From contig NZ_SPQP01000038.1 of NCBI RefSeq assembly GCF_004571075.1, positions 1 through 36,281 on the forward strand: DNA of 36,281 bases, written 5' to 3'. A model generated the notes under the pieces. That model worked only from the letters and a program-made list of their open reading frames with translations, did not search any database and was not told where the DNA came from. The DNA comes from Blastococcus sp. TF02A-35 (GTDB taxonomy: Bacteria > Actinomycetota > Actinomycetes > Mycobacteriales > Geodermatophilaceae). Below are positions 24,177 to 33,698 of this stretch, piece by piece (the stretch's first letter is position 1; each line of letters begins with the position of its first letter). A program made the position numbers and the translations under genes.

Positions 24177-26930
24177 TCAGTGCGCCGCGGCGTCCCAGCT
24201 GGCCCCGACACCGACCGAGACCTCCAGCGGGACCGACAGCTGCGCGGCGCCGGCCATCTCCCGGCGCACGAGGGTCTCCAGGGCGTCCTTCTCCCCCGGC
24301 GCCACCTCGAGCACGAGCTCGTCGTGCACCTGCAGCAGCATCCGCGACCTCAGCCCCTCGGCGGCGATCGCCTTCTCCACGTTGAGCATCGCGACCTTGA
24401 TGACGTCGGCCGCCGAGCCCTGGATCGGCGCGTTGAGGGCCATACGCTCGGCCATCTGCCGGCGCTGGCCGTTGTCGCTGGTGAGGTCGGGCAGGTAGCG
24501 CCGGCGGCCCAGCGTCGTCTCGGTGTAGCCGGTCTGCCGCGCGTCGTCGACGACGCCGTCGAGGTAGTCGCGGATGCCACCGAAGCGCTCGAAGTAGGCG
24601 TTCATCTGCTCGCGCGCCTCCTCGACGGAGATGCGCAGCTGCCCGGACAGCCCGTAGGCGCTCAGGCCGTAGGCCAGCCCGTAGCTCATCGCCTTGATCC
24701 GGCGGCGCATCTCCGGGTCGACCTCCTCGATCGGGATGCCGAACGCCCGCGACGCCACGAAGGAGTGCAGGTCCTCCCCCGACATGAAGGCCTCGATCAG
24801 CCCCTCGTCGCCGGAGAGGTGCGCCATGATGCGCATCTCGATCTGGCTGTAGTCCGCCGTCATCAGCGACTCGTAGCCCCGGCCGACCACGAAGGCCTGC
24901 CGGATCCGGCGCCCCTCGGCGCTGCGGATCGGGATGTTCTGCAGGTTCGGGTCGGTCGAGGACAACCGCCCGGTCGCGGCGATCGTCTGCTGGAAGGTCG
25001 TGTGGATGCGCCCGCCGTCGTCGACCATCGGGATGAGGCCGTCGATGACGGTGCGCAGGCGCGTGACGTCGCGGTGGCGGAGCAGGTGCTCCATGAACGG
25101 GTGGCCGGTCTGCTCGAACAGCCAGGTCAGCGCGTCGGCGTCGGTGGTGTAGCCGGTCTTGTTCTTCTTCGTCTTGGGCAGGCCCAGCTCGTCGAAGATG
25201 ACCGCCTGCAGCTGCTTGGGCGAGCCGAGGTTCACCTCGCGGCCGATCACGGCGTAGCACTCGGCGGCGGCCGCGGCGACGGCGTCGGAGAACTCCTTCT
25301 GCAGGTCCTGCAGGAAGTCCAGGTCGGCGGCAATGCCCCGGTACTCCATCGAGGCGAGGACCCGGGTGAGCGGCAGCTCGATCTCGCCGAGCAGGTGGGC
25401 CCCGCCCTTCTGCCCCAGCACCTGCTCCAGCGCGTCGGACAGGTCGTTGACCGCCACGGCCTTGAGCACGTCGACCTTCGCGGCCTCGGCGGCGACGTCG
25501 TCCTCGCTCGGCCCGAGCCCGTCGAGGGTGAGCTGCCCCTCCGGCTCGGCGGCATCCTTGAGCTCGCGGCGCAGGTAGCGGACGGCGAGGTCGCCCAGGT
25601 CGAAGGAGCGCTGCCCCGGCAGAGCCAGGTAGGCGGCGAGGGCGGTGTCGCTGACGACGCCGTCGAGCTCCCAGCCCCGGGCCCAGATGGCCAGCAGCGG
25701 GCCCTTGACCTCGTGCACGACCTTCGGCCGGCCGGGGTCGGCCAGCCAGGCCGCCAGCGCCTGCTCGTCGGCGACGTCGAGCTCCGGGCCGAGGTCGACG
25801 AAGGTCGTGTGGTCGTCCGCGCCCGCCAGCGCCAGCCCGGTCAGCTCGCCGGTGCCGCGGCCCCACGTGCCCCGGAAGATCACACCGGTGTGCCCGGTGC
25901 GCGCGTGCGCGTCGAGCCACGCGCCCAGCTCACCGGGGGCCACCGGGTCGACGCGGACGTCGAAGCCGCCCTCGACCTCGGGCTCGGCGCTGGTCAGCGT
26001 GGCGAACAGGCGGTCGCGCAGCACCCGGAACTGCAGGTTGTCGAAGAGGGTGTGCACCTCGTTGCGGTCCCACGCCTGGACGGCGAGGTCCTGCGGGCCC
26101 ACCTCCAGCGGCACGTGCCGGTCGAGCTCGGTGAGCCGCCGGTTCTGCAGCACGGAGGACAGGTGCTCGCGCAGCTTCTCCCCCACCTTGCCCTTCACGG
26201 TGTCGACCTGGTCGACCAGCGCGTCCAGGGAGCCGTACTCGCGCACCCACTTGGCCGCGGTCTTCTCCCCCACGCTCGGGATGCTCGGCAGGTTGTCGCT
26301 CGGGTCGCCCCGGAGCGCGGCGAAGTCCGGGTACTGCGCCGGCGTCAGGTTGTACTTGGCCTCGACCTCGGCCGGCGTGAACCGGGTCATGTCCGAGACG
26401 CCCTTGCGCGGGTAGAGGACGGTGACGTGCTCGTTGACCAGCTGGAGCGCGTCGCGGTCGCCCGTGGCGATCAGCACGTCCATGCCCTGGTCGACCGCCT
26501 GCACGGTGAGGGTGGCGATGACGTCGTCGGCCTCGTAGCCCTCCGCGGTGATGACCGGCACCCGCAGGGCGCCGAGGACCTCCTGGACGAGGCTGACCTG
26601 GCCGCGGAAGTCCGTCGGGCTCTCCGCACGGTTGGCCTTGTACTCGGCGTAGATCTCGCTCCGGAAGGTCTTGCGGCCCACGTCGAAGGCGACGGCGAGG
26701 TGGCTCGGCTTCTCGTCGCGCAGGATGTTGATCAGCATCGAGGTGAAGCCGTAGACGGCGTTCGTCGGCTGGCCCGTGGTGGTGGAGAAGTTCTCCACCG
26801 GCAGCGCGAAGAACGCCCGGTAGGCCAGGGAGTGGCCGTCGAGGAGCAGCAGCCGCGGGCGCGTCCCCGGGCCCGAGGGGGCGGCGGACGCTGGGCTGGT
26901 GGACACAGTGGCGGAGACCGGAGCGGACAT
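24177..26930 (-). CDS. polA: DNA polymerase I
   Basis: 917 residues from ATG 26930. The N-terminal 5'-3' exonuclease (about 25-320) has LLLLDGHSLAYRAFFAL, AVAFDVGRKTFRSE, EGYEADDVIATL and the helix-hairpin-helix IPSVGEKTAAKW. The middle domain keeps the 3'-5' exonuclease fold, but where an active enzyme has an FDTET-type motif it reads GVIFRGTWGRG, so proofreading is probably lost, as in many actinobacterial and Taq-like Pol I. The polymerase domain holds motif A (DYSQIEMRIMAHLSGD), the O helix RRIKAMSYGLAYGLS, and motif C (LQVHDELVLEV). A TACGAT -10 (26944-26939) ends 8 nt before the ATG, hinting at a leaderless transcript. The acetyltransferase gene follows at once. Confidence 0.96.
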   Translation of the reverse strand: MSAPVSATVSTSPASAAPSGPGTRPRLLLLDGHSLAYRAFFALPVENFSTTTGQPTNAVYGFTSMLINILRDEKPSHLAVAFDVGRKTFRSEIYAEYKANRAESPTDFRGQVSLVQEVLGALRVPVITAEGYEADDVIATLTVQAVDQGMDVLIATGDRDALQLVNEHVTVLYPRKGVSDMTRFTPAEVEAKYNLTPAQYPDFAALRGDPSDNLPSIPSVGEKTAAKWVREYGSLDALVDQVDTVKGKVGEKLREHLSSVLQNRRLTELDRHVPLEVGPQDLAVQAWDRNEVHTLFDNLQFRVLRDRLFATLTSAEPEVEGGFDVRVDPVAPGELGAWLDAHARTGHTGVIFRGTWGRGTGELTGLALAGADDHTTFVDLGPELDVADEQALAAWLADPGRPKVVHEVKGPLLAIWARGWELDGVVSDTALAAYLALPGQRSFDLGDLAVRYLRRELKDAAEPEGQLTLDGLGPSEDDVAAEAAKVDVLKAVAVNDLSDALEQVLGQKGGAHLLGEIELPLTRVLASMEYRGIAADLDFLQDLQKEFSDAVAAAAAECYAVIGREVNLGSPKQLQAVIFDELGLPKTKKNKTGYTTDADALTWLFEQTGHPFMEHLLRHRDVTRLRTVIDGLIPMVDDGGRIHTTFQQTIAATGRLSSTDPNLQNIPIRSAEGRRIRQAFVVGRGYESLMTADYSQIEMRIMAHLSGDEGLIEAFMSGEDLHSFVASRAFGIPIEEVDPEMRRRIKAMSYGLAYGLSAYGLSGQLRISVEEAREQMNAYFERFGGIRDYLDGVVDDARQTGYTETTLGRRRYLPDLTSDNGQRRQMAERMALNAPIQGSAADVIKVAMLNVEKAIAAEGLRSRMLLQVHDELVLEVAPGEKDALETLVRREMAGAAQLSVPLEVSVGVGASWDAAAH

Positions 26931-26938
26931 CGCCGCCG

Positions 26939-26944
26939 ATCGTA
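26939..26944 (-). promoter_or_regulatory. Putative -10 element for polA
   Basis: TACGAT on the minus strand, ending 8 nt before the polA ATG. Confidence 0.4.
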
Positions 26945-26984
26945 GGTGCACGCACCGACGCTCCCGACCTCGGCGAGCGCTGGT

Positions 26985-26990
26985 TACGGT
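26985..26990 (+). promoter_or_regulatory. Putative -10 element for the thioesterase gene
   Basis: TACGGT ending 6 nt before the ATG at 26997; divergent from the polA element 41 bp away. Confidence 0.4.
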
Positions 26991-26996
26991 GCCGGG

Positions 26997-27413
26997 ATGA
27001 GCACCCCTCCCCCGGCCTGGCTCCCCGACGGCATCAGCAGCCCGCTCGACGACAAGCTCGGCGTGCGGATCACCGACTGGAACCCCGACCGGCTGGTCGC
27101 GACCATGCCCGTGGCCGGGAACGAGCAGCCGTTCGGCCTCCTGCACGGGGGCGCCACGTGCACGCTGGTCGAGACGATCGGCTCCATGGCGGCCGCGGTC
27201 GGCGCCGGCCCCGACAAGCAGGTCGTGGGCGTCGAGCTCAACGCCAGCTACCTGCGCGCGGCGACGTCCGGGACCGTGACCGCCGTCTGCACGCCGGTGC
27301 GCCGGGGCCGCACGCTGTCGACGTTCGTCATCGACGTCACCGACGACCAGGGCCGGCAGACGGCGACGGCGCGGCTCACCTGCATGACGCTGAACGCTCC
27401 GAAGCGGGGTTGA
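26997..27413 (+). CDS. PaaI-type hotdog-fold thioesterase
   Basis: 138 residues from ATG 26997. The hotdog motif is clear: ATMPVAGNEQPFGLLHGGATCTLVETIGSMAA contains the HGG turn and the catalytic Glu on the central helix, followed by GVELNASYLRAATSGTVTA and the last strands RTLSTFVIDVTDDQGRQTATARLTCMTL. PaaI/YbdB-like enzymes hydrolyse acyl- or aryl-CoA thioesters; the substrate here is unknown. The gene is divergent from polA, as in mycobacteria where a thioesterase gene also adjoins polA. The stop codon lies in the 3-nt loop of a small hairpin (CGGGGT-TGA-ACCCCG, 27405-27419). Confidence 0.92.
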   Translation: MSTPPPAWLPDGISSPLDDKLGVRITDWNPDRLVATMPVAGNEQPFGLLHGGATCTLVETIGSMAAAVGAGPDKQVVGVELNASYLRAATSGTVTAVCTPVRRGRTLSTFVIDVTDDQGRQTATARLTCMTLNAPKRG

Positions 27414-27419
27414 ACCCCG
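27405..27419 (+). terminator. Small hairpin around the thioesterase stop codon
   Basis: CGGGGT and ACCCCG flank the TGA stop as a 6-bp stem with a 3-nt loop; weak terminator candidate. Confidence 0.3.
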
Positions 27420-27537
27420 GCCGCGACCTGCAGTGATCACGGGTGCGCACCGGCCGGCTCCGTGCCGTCACGCTCTCGGCGTGTCGCGGAAAGGTCACAG
27501 CTCACCACGCGGCGGGGGTGCTGCCGGAGAACCGGGT

Positions 27538-27543
27538 TAGGGT
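27538..27543 (+). promoter_or_regulatory. Putative -10 element of the liv operon
   Basis: TAGGGT, 32 nt upstream of the livH GTG. With the GGGAG at 27566-27570 this would give a normal leadered transcript. No convincing -35. Confidence 0.35.
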
Positions 27544-27575
27544 CCGTCACTCCATTCATCCGCCTGGGAGGTCGA

Positions 27576-28931
27576 GTGACGCACCCGACGGACCGTGTCC
27601 GCCGGCACGGTCGACGCAGCAGGTCTGCATCAGCAGGTCTGCCGACGCCGGGCAGCGCCCGGCGCCGCAGGGGCCAGACGGCCCTGCGCCTGCTGCTGGT
27701 CGCGCTGTTCACCGCAGGCCTCGCCGCGCTGACCCCCGGGGTCGCGCAGGCCGAGGGAGAGCAGGTCTCCGGCACGCTGCGCACCAGCGCCAGCGGCCCC
27801 ATCGAGGGCGTCGAGGTCGTCGTGGCGACGCCGGACGGCGACGAGGTCGGCACCGACGAGACCGACGGGAGCGGCCGGTTCGCCGTCCCCGTCCCGGGGC
27901 CGGGCCAGTACACGGTCACCGTCCCGGAGGACGCGCTCCCCGACGGCGTGGAGTTCGCCTCGGGCAACACCCGCACCGTCACCGTCGACCCCGGCCGCAA
28001 CCAGGGCGTGATCATCGGCCTGGACGACGGCAGCCGCGAGAGCGGCAGCGGCACGGTGCGCTGGGTGCAGCTGCTGGTCGACGGCCTCCGCTTCGGCCTG
28101 CTGATCGCCATGGCCGCGGTCGGGCTCTCCCTGATCTTCGGCACCACGGGGCTCACGAACTTCGCCCACGGCGAGCTGGTCACCATCGGCGCGATCGCCG
28201 CATGGTTCATCAACGTCGAGGGAGGCGTGCCGCTCATCCCGGCCGCGCTCCTCGCGATGGTGATCGGCGCGGTGGTCGGCTTCGCGAACGAGCGGCTGCT
28301 GTGGCGCCCGCTCCGCCGTCGCGGCACCGGCCTCGTGGCGGCGCTGGTCATCTCGATCGGCCTGTCGCTGCTGCTCCGGTACGCCTACCAGATCTTCTTC
28401 GGCGGCCGGTCCGAGGCCTACGCGGACTACCGCGGGCAGCGGGCGGTCGACTACGGGCCGTTCAACCTGACGGACAAGGACCTCTACTCGATCATCATCG
28501 CGCTGGTCGTCCTCGTCCTGGTCGCGCTCATGCTGCAGCGCACCAAGATCGGCAAGGCGATGCGGGCGGTCGCCGACAACCGCGACCTGGCCGCCTCCTC
28601 GGGCATCGACGTCAACCGCGTGATCCTGGTCGTCTGGATGATGGGCGGGGCGCTCGCGGCGCTCGGCGGCGTGCTCCTGGGCCTGTCCGACGAGGTCCAG
28701 TGGGACATGGGCTTCCGGCTCCTGCTGCTGATGTTCGCCGGCGTCACCCTCGGTGGCCTGGGTACCGCCTACGGCGCGCTGGTCGGCAGCCTCGTGGTCG
28801 GTGTGTTCGTGCAGATGTCCACCCTGGTCATCCCGAACGACATCAAGTACGTCGGCGGCCTCCTGCTGCTGATCGTGATCCTCATGGTCCGCCCGCAGGG
28901 CATCCTCGGCAGCCGGGTTCGGGTGGGTTGA
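27576..28931 (+). CDS. livH: Branched-chain amino acid ABC permease LivH with an exported N-terminal domain
   Basis: 451 residues from GTG 27576 (GGGAG 5 nt upstream). Residues 1-35 are basic; 36-59 form a signal-peptide-like segment ending AQA; 62-148 read as a beta-sandwich of the carboxypeptidase-regulatory/CNA-B type (SGTLRTSASGPIEGVEVVV, TDETDGSGRFAVPVPGPGQYTVTV, TLPDG-like ALPDGV). From about 163 to the end is an ordinary LivH permease of 289 residues: FGTTGLTNFAHGELVTIGA, the cytoplasmic RAVADNRDLAASSGI loop that contacts the ATPases, and GGLGTAYGALVGSLVVG. The usual LivH has only the permease part. The extra domain would face outward, on the side where the binding protein docks. First gene of livHMGF. 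Confidence 0.92.
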   Translation: MTHPTDRVRRHGRRSRSASAGLPTPGSARRRRGQTALRLLLVALFTAGLAALTPGVAQAEGEQVSGTLRTSASGPIEGVEVVVATPDGDEVGTDETDGSGRFAVPVPGPGQYTVTVPEDALPDGVEFASGNTRTVTVDPGRNQGVIIGLDDGSRESGSGTVRWVQLLVDGLRFGLLIAMAAVGLSLIFGTTGLTNFAHGELVTIGAIAAWFINVEGGVPLIPAALLAMVIGAVVGFANERLLWRPLRRRGTGLVAALVISIGLSLLLRYAYQIFFGGRSEAYADYRGQRAVDYGPFNLTDKDLYSIIIALVVLVLVALMLQRTKIGKAMRAVADNRDLAASSGIDVNRVILVVWMMGGALAALGGVLLGLSDEVQWDMGFRLLLLMFAGVTLGGLGTAYGALVGSLVVGVFVQMSTLVIPNDIKYVGGLLLLIVILMVRPQGILGSRVRVG

Positions 28932-28934
28932 GCA

Positions 28935-29922
28935 ATGGGTGAGTTCATCGACGCACTGGCCATCGCCGTCAAGGCGGGCATCGGCTTCCAGGCCGTGTTC
29001 CTCGCCCTGCTGGCGCTCGGCATCAACATGCAGTTCGGCTACGCCGGCCTGCTGAACTTCGGGCAGATCGCCTTCGCGCTGGTCGGCGCGTACGGCATCG
29101 CCGTCTCGGTCAGCCAGTGGGGCCTGAACTTCTGGGCCGGCGTCGCGATCGGCCTCGCCGCCGCGGTGGCGCTGGCACTGCTCCTCGGCCTGCCGACGCT
29201 GCGGCTGCGCGCGGACTACCTCGCCATCGCCACCATCGCGACGGCGGAGGGCCTGCGCCTGCTGTTCCGCTCGGTGTCGGCCACGCCGGTCACCAACGGC
29301 TCCCGCGGCATCTCCGGCTTCAACAGCGGCTTCGTCGAGCTGGCGCCCTGGGACACCGGCCGCCGCTACGACATCCTCGGCGTCCGCTGGAGCGGCGCCG
29401 ACCTGTGGGTGGCCGCCGTCGGCTGGACGCTGGTCGCCCTCGGCTGCCTCCTGGTGTGGGCGCTGGTCCGCAGCCCCTGGGGCCGGGTCGTGAAGTCGAT
29501 CCGCGAGGACGAGGACGCCGTGCGCGCCCTGGGCAAGAACGTCTACGTCTACAAGATGCAGGCGCTGGTGCTCGGTGGTGTCTTCGGCGCCCTGGGCGGC
29601 ATGATCTACGCCGTGGGCACCGGCTCGGCGACGCCGGACCAGTACCAGAACGCCAACACGTTCCTGGCCTACGCCGCCCTCATCCTCGGCGGCGCCGCAC
29701 GGGTCCTCGGCCCTGTCGTCGGCGCGATGCTGCTGTACTTCATCATCCAGTTCGCCGACTCCGGGCTGCGGAGCCTGATCGAGACCGGCGTCATCCCGGA
29801 GGGTCTGCTCACGACGACCGACGTCGCCCAGATCCGCTTCGTCCTGATCGGCCTGGGGCTGATCCTGCTGCTGGTCTTCCGGCCGCAGGGCATCTTCGGT
29901 GACCGTCGAGAGGTGATGCTCG

Positions 29923-29933
<11 letters not shown>
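28935..29933 (+). CDS. livM: Branched-chain amino acid ABC permease LivM
   Basis: 332 residues, starting 3 bp behind the livH stop. It has about eight hydrophobic segments with family motifs LGINMQFGYAGLLNFGQIAFALVGAY, LPTLRLRADYLAIATIATAEGLRL, the ATPase-contact loop SIREDEDAVRALGKNVYVYKMQALVLGG and the closing GLGLILLLVFRPQGIFG. It should form a heterodimeric channel with LivH. The 3' end overlaps livG by 11 nt. No unusual domain is seen here, in contrast to livH. Confidence 0.94.
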
Positions 29934-30917
<984 letters not shown>

Positions 30918-30921
<4 letters not shown>

Positions 30922-31769
30922 GCGAGCCCGTGTTCGAGGTCGACGAGAGCGGCGAGGAGCTCACCCGCGCCGACACCGCGCAGAGCGCCGAGCTCTCCCC
31001 CGCCGAGAAGGCGGCCACGCGCGAGGAGCACGCCCGCCTCGCCGAGGGCGCCCTCGTGCGCGCCGACGAGCTGGTCGCCGGCTACGTGCCGGGGGTGAAC
31101 ATCCTCCGCGGCTGCGACTTCTACCTGCAGGAGGGCGAGCTCGTCGGCATCATCGGCCCGAACGGGGCCGGCAAGTCGACGCTGCTCAAGACCCTCTTCG
31201 GCCTGATCCCGGTCCGGTCGGGCTCGGTGACCCTGCGGGGCGAGAACATCACCTCGGCCCCCGCGCACCGGCTGGTGTCGCTCGGGGTCGGGTACGTGCC
31301 GCAGAACAACAACGTGTTCCCCTCGCTGAGCATCGAGGAGAACATGCAGATGGGCGTCTACCTGCGCCCGAAGACGTTCAAGGACCGGTTCGACTACGTC
31401 GCCGAGCTGTTCCCGATGCTGGGTGAGCGCCGCAGGATCAAGGCGGGCTCGCTGTCCGGCGGTGAGCGGCAGATGGTCGCCATGGGCCGGGCGCTGATGA
31501 TGGACCCGTCGGTGCTGCTGCTCGACGAGCCCTCGGCCGGCCTCTCCCCCGCCTACCAGGACGAGGTGTTCATCCGCTGCCGGCGGATCAACGCCACGGG
31601 CGTCTCGATCATCATGGTCGAGCAGAACGCGCGTCGCTGCCTGCAGATCTGCGACCGCGGGTACGTCCTGGACCAGGGCCGCAACGCCTACACGGCGACC
31701 GGCGAGTCCCTGATGCACGACCCGAAGGTCATCGAGCTCTACCTCGGCACGCTGGCCAAGGCCTACTGA
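30918..31769 (+). CDS. livF: Branched-chain amino acid ABC ATPase LivF
   Basis: 283 residues. The ABC domain begins near residue 47 and carries Walker A GPNGAGKS (about 80-87), Q-loop GYVPQNNNVFPSLSIEEN, signature LSGGERQMVAMGRALM, Walker B VLLLDEPSAGLSP and the switch region IIMVEQNARR. LivF is normally about 235 residues; the extra length is an acidic N-terminal leader of about 46 residues (VDESGEELTRADTAQSAELS and more) of no known fold. LivG has comparable extensions, so the pair may interact through them (speculative). It is the last gene of the operon; a bulged hairpin 15 bp downstream should end the transcript. Confidence 0.94.
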
Positions 31770-31783
31770 CCCCAGCACGCCCC

Positions 31784-31822
31784 ACGACGGCGCCGGCTCC
31801 CCTCGGGGACCGGCGCCGTCGT
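31784..31822 (+). terminator. Terminator hairpin of the liv operon
   Basis: ACGACGGCGCCGG, one bulged C, then TCCC; loop CTCG; then GGGA and CCGGCGCCGTCGT. A 17-bp stem with a single bulge, 14 bp behind the livF stop, followed by a short CGTTCCC. Confidence 0.75.
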
Positions 31823-31829
31823 CGTTCCC

Positions 31830-32064
31830 GGCCCGGGTCACCGACGCGCCCCCGGGAGCCGCTGACGGCCGCTGGAGGCCGCCGCTCGGGGCCCCGCTGG
31901 GGCCGCCCGGTCGGGGCCGCCGCTCGCGGGCCGACCTCACCTCCGGCACGCGGACCCCGCGCTCGGGCGCGAGGGCCGGGTGCCGGAGGTGAGGACGGCG
32001 CCCCCCGCGACACCGCGCCCCAGGGACGGCACGGTGACCCGGAGGGCACCGGCCCCGGACAGCA
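31830..32064. other. Non-coding stretch with a branched inverted repeat
   Basis: Most of the 375 bp between livF and the binding-protein gene that is not terminator. I see no gene. GGCCGCCGCTCG occurs twice (31877-31888, 31915-31926). Perfect 15-bp inverted arms (31935-31949 and 31980-31994) enclose two small stems, GCGG-ACC-CCGC (31950-31960) and CTCG-GGCG-CGAG (31962-31973), so a three-way junction could form in DNA or RNA. Confidence 0.6.
31935..31994. repeat. 15-bp perfect inverted repeat enclosing two stem-loops
   Basis: CCTCACCTCCGGCAC at 31935-31949 and its exact reverse complement at 31980-31994. The 30-nt spacer folds into two adjacent 4-bp stem-loops. It is distinct from the two terminators that flank it. 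Confidence 0.75.
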
Positions 32065-32099
32065 CAGTGGCCCGGCACCAGTGCGGTGCCGGGCCACTG
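32065..32099 (-). terminator. Terminator hairpin of the binding-protein gene
   Basis: CAGTGGCCCGGCACC pairs perfectly with GGTGCCGGGCCACTG (15 bp) around AGTGC, 46 bp behind the stop of the minus-strand gene. Confidence 0.75.
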
Positions 32100-32144
32100 C
32101 GGTGGCGCTACCGGGTCCCTACGAGGTGCGGGTCCCGGTGAGGG

Positions 32145-33470
32145 TCAGCGCTGCGGGCCGATGCCCTGGGCGTTGAGGCCCTCGATGATGCGAGCCGACT
32201 CGTCGAAGCCGATGACCACGACGGCGTCGGGGTTGAGCTCGACCATCTGCTGCACCTCGGCGTCGTAGTCCGACGCCGTGGGGTCGTAGATGACCAGCTC
32301 GATGCTGTCCTCGGCGAGACCGCTGTTGGTCAGGTTCTCGACCAGCTTCTCCGCCAGGCCCGTGCCGTAGGAGTCGTTGCGGGCCAGGATGCCGATGGTG
32401 TTCGCGCCATCCTCGATGATGAGGTCGGCGAGAGCGCTCGACTGCAGCGTGTCCGGCGGCGCGGTCCGGAAGTACAGACCGTTGTCGTTGTAGGTCGTGA
32501 ACTCGTCGGAGGTGTTGGCCGGCGAGATCTGGACGACCCCGGCACCGGTGATCTTGTCGATGACCGTGCGGGTGACCGCCGAGGACGCGGCGCCGACGAT
32601 CACGTCGACGTTCTGCTGCAGCAGGTTGTCGACCGACTGGGTGGCGATGTCGGTCGAGGTGTCACCCGAGTCGCGCTGGATGAGCTGGACCGGCTGGCCG
32701 AGCACGCCACCGGCCTCGTTGATCTCCTGCACGGCCAGGTCGGCACCGGCGATCTCCGGGGGGCCGAGGAAGGCCAGGTCACCGGTCTGCGGGAGCAGGG
32801 TGCCGATGATCAGCGGGTCGGTCGAGGTGGCACCCGGAGCCGCAGCGGCCGGGCCCTCGTCGGAGGCGGCGTTGGCCTCGTCACCGGCGAGCACGTACTG
32901 CGTGTCGTCGGAGATGGTGTTGTCGTCGCCGAACTCGAGGATGCCGAAGCTGGCCCGCGAGGGCTCGCCCGGCTCGGTGAAGGCCAGCGGGCCGGACACG
33001 CCGTCGTAGTCGGGGTTGCCGCCGCCGTCGACGATCTCCTTGCAGGACGCGAAGTCCTCGCAGGTGTCGCCACCGAAGGTCACGCCGTTGATGTACGGCG
33101 CGAAGACGGCCGGGTCCGTGGAGCCGGCCAGGGACGACGCGATCGCCGCGATCATGATGGCGTCGTAGGTCTCGCCCGCGTAGTTGAAGTCCTCCAGCGC
33201 GGGGTCGATCTCCAGCAGCCGGCTGGTGAAGTCGTCGCCGAGCTGCGTGAGCGGCGTGGTGCCGCGCATGCCGGCCAGGGAGCCCTCCTCGGTGAAGGAC
33301 TCACCCAGGGCGTTACCCATGTTGCCGTCGGTGCCGTAGACGTTGACCTGCTTCTCGCCGCTGTCGCCGCCGTCGGCGGTGTCGCCACCGTCGCCGCCGC
33401 CGCAGGCGGTGAGGGCGAGGAGGGCGGCACCGGTCACGGCGATGCCTCGGGCAGTGGTGCCAGTGCGCAT
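32145..33470 (-). CDS. Circularly permuted branched-chain amino acid type ABC substrate-binding lipoprotein
   Basis: 441 residues from ATG 33470 (GGGAG 7 nt upstream). A lipoprotein signal ends in the lipobox LTAC (Cys23). After a Gly/Asp linker, residues 40-196 match what is normally the C-terminal part of a type I (Peripla_BP_6, LivJ/LivK) binding protein: VYGTDGNMGNALGESF, FNYAGETYDAIMIAA, CEDFASCKEIV, GVSGPLAFTEPGEP and ASFGILEF. After an Ala/Asp/Pro linker (197-217), residues 218-440 match the normal N-terminal part: PLIIGTLLPQTGDLAFLGPP, ADLAVQEINEAGG, IVGAASSAV, QISPANTSDEF, TIGILARNDSYGTGLAE and DAVVVIGFDESARIIEGL. The protein stops at GIGPQR, just where the C-terminal part usually begins. 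Together the parts make a complete domain of about 380 residues in swapped order. The adjacent convergent livHMGF supplies the transporter. The order is seen directly; working function is inferred from the intact open frame. Confidence 0.88.
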   Translation of the reverse strand: MRTGTTARGIAVTGAALLALTACGGGDGGDTADGGDSGEKQVNVYGTDGNMGNALGESFTEEGSLAGMRGTTPLTQLGDDFTSRLLEIDPALEDFNYAGETYDAIMIAAIASSLAGSTDPAVFAPYINGVTFGGDTCEDFASCKEIVDGGGNPDYDGVSGPLAFTEPGEPSRASFGILEFGDDNTISDDTQYVLAGDEANAASDEGPAAAAPGATSTDPLIIGTLLPQTGDLAFLGPPEIAGADLAVQEINEAGGVLGQPVQLIQRDSGDTSTDIATQSVDNLLQQNVDVIVGAASSAVTRTVIDKITGAGVVQISPANTSDEFTTYNDNGLYFRTAPPDTLQSSALADLIIEDGANTIGILARNDSYGTGLAEKLVENLTNSGLAEDSIELVIYDPTASDYDAEVQQMVELNPDAVVVIGFDESARIIEGLNAQGIGPQR

Positions 33471-33698
33471 CAAGCAACTCCCAGTGTCATCTGACAGACG
33501 TCGGGCGCGCCCTGGAGGGCGAACCAGCCGGGGGGCGCCCGATCGGTGCGCAGAACCTAGCTTCCGTTCCCGACGTTCTGACCCGACCGGGAAGGGACCG
33601 TGATGAGGTCGTGACCTCGGTGTCCGCACCGTGGGAGGAGTTGCACGCAGGGTCACGGCCTCATGACGCGGCGCATCGACTGGCCCCGCGCGGTCCGG

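Noticed and set aside
24141..26945. A 934-codon open frame on the plus strand across polA
   Set aside because: It is the antisense shadow of polA in very GC-rich DNA. Its translation is rich in Arg, Gly, Asp and Leu without any domain, while the minus strand shows every Pol I motif.
32145..33470. Two separate or frameshifted binding-protein genes instead of one permuted gene
   Set aside because: There is a single frame with one signal peptide, one lipobox and one ribosome binding site, and no stop or start at the internal junction. The two parts are complementary, not duplicates.
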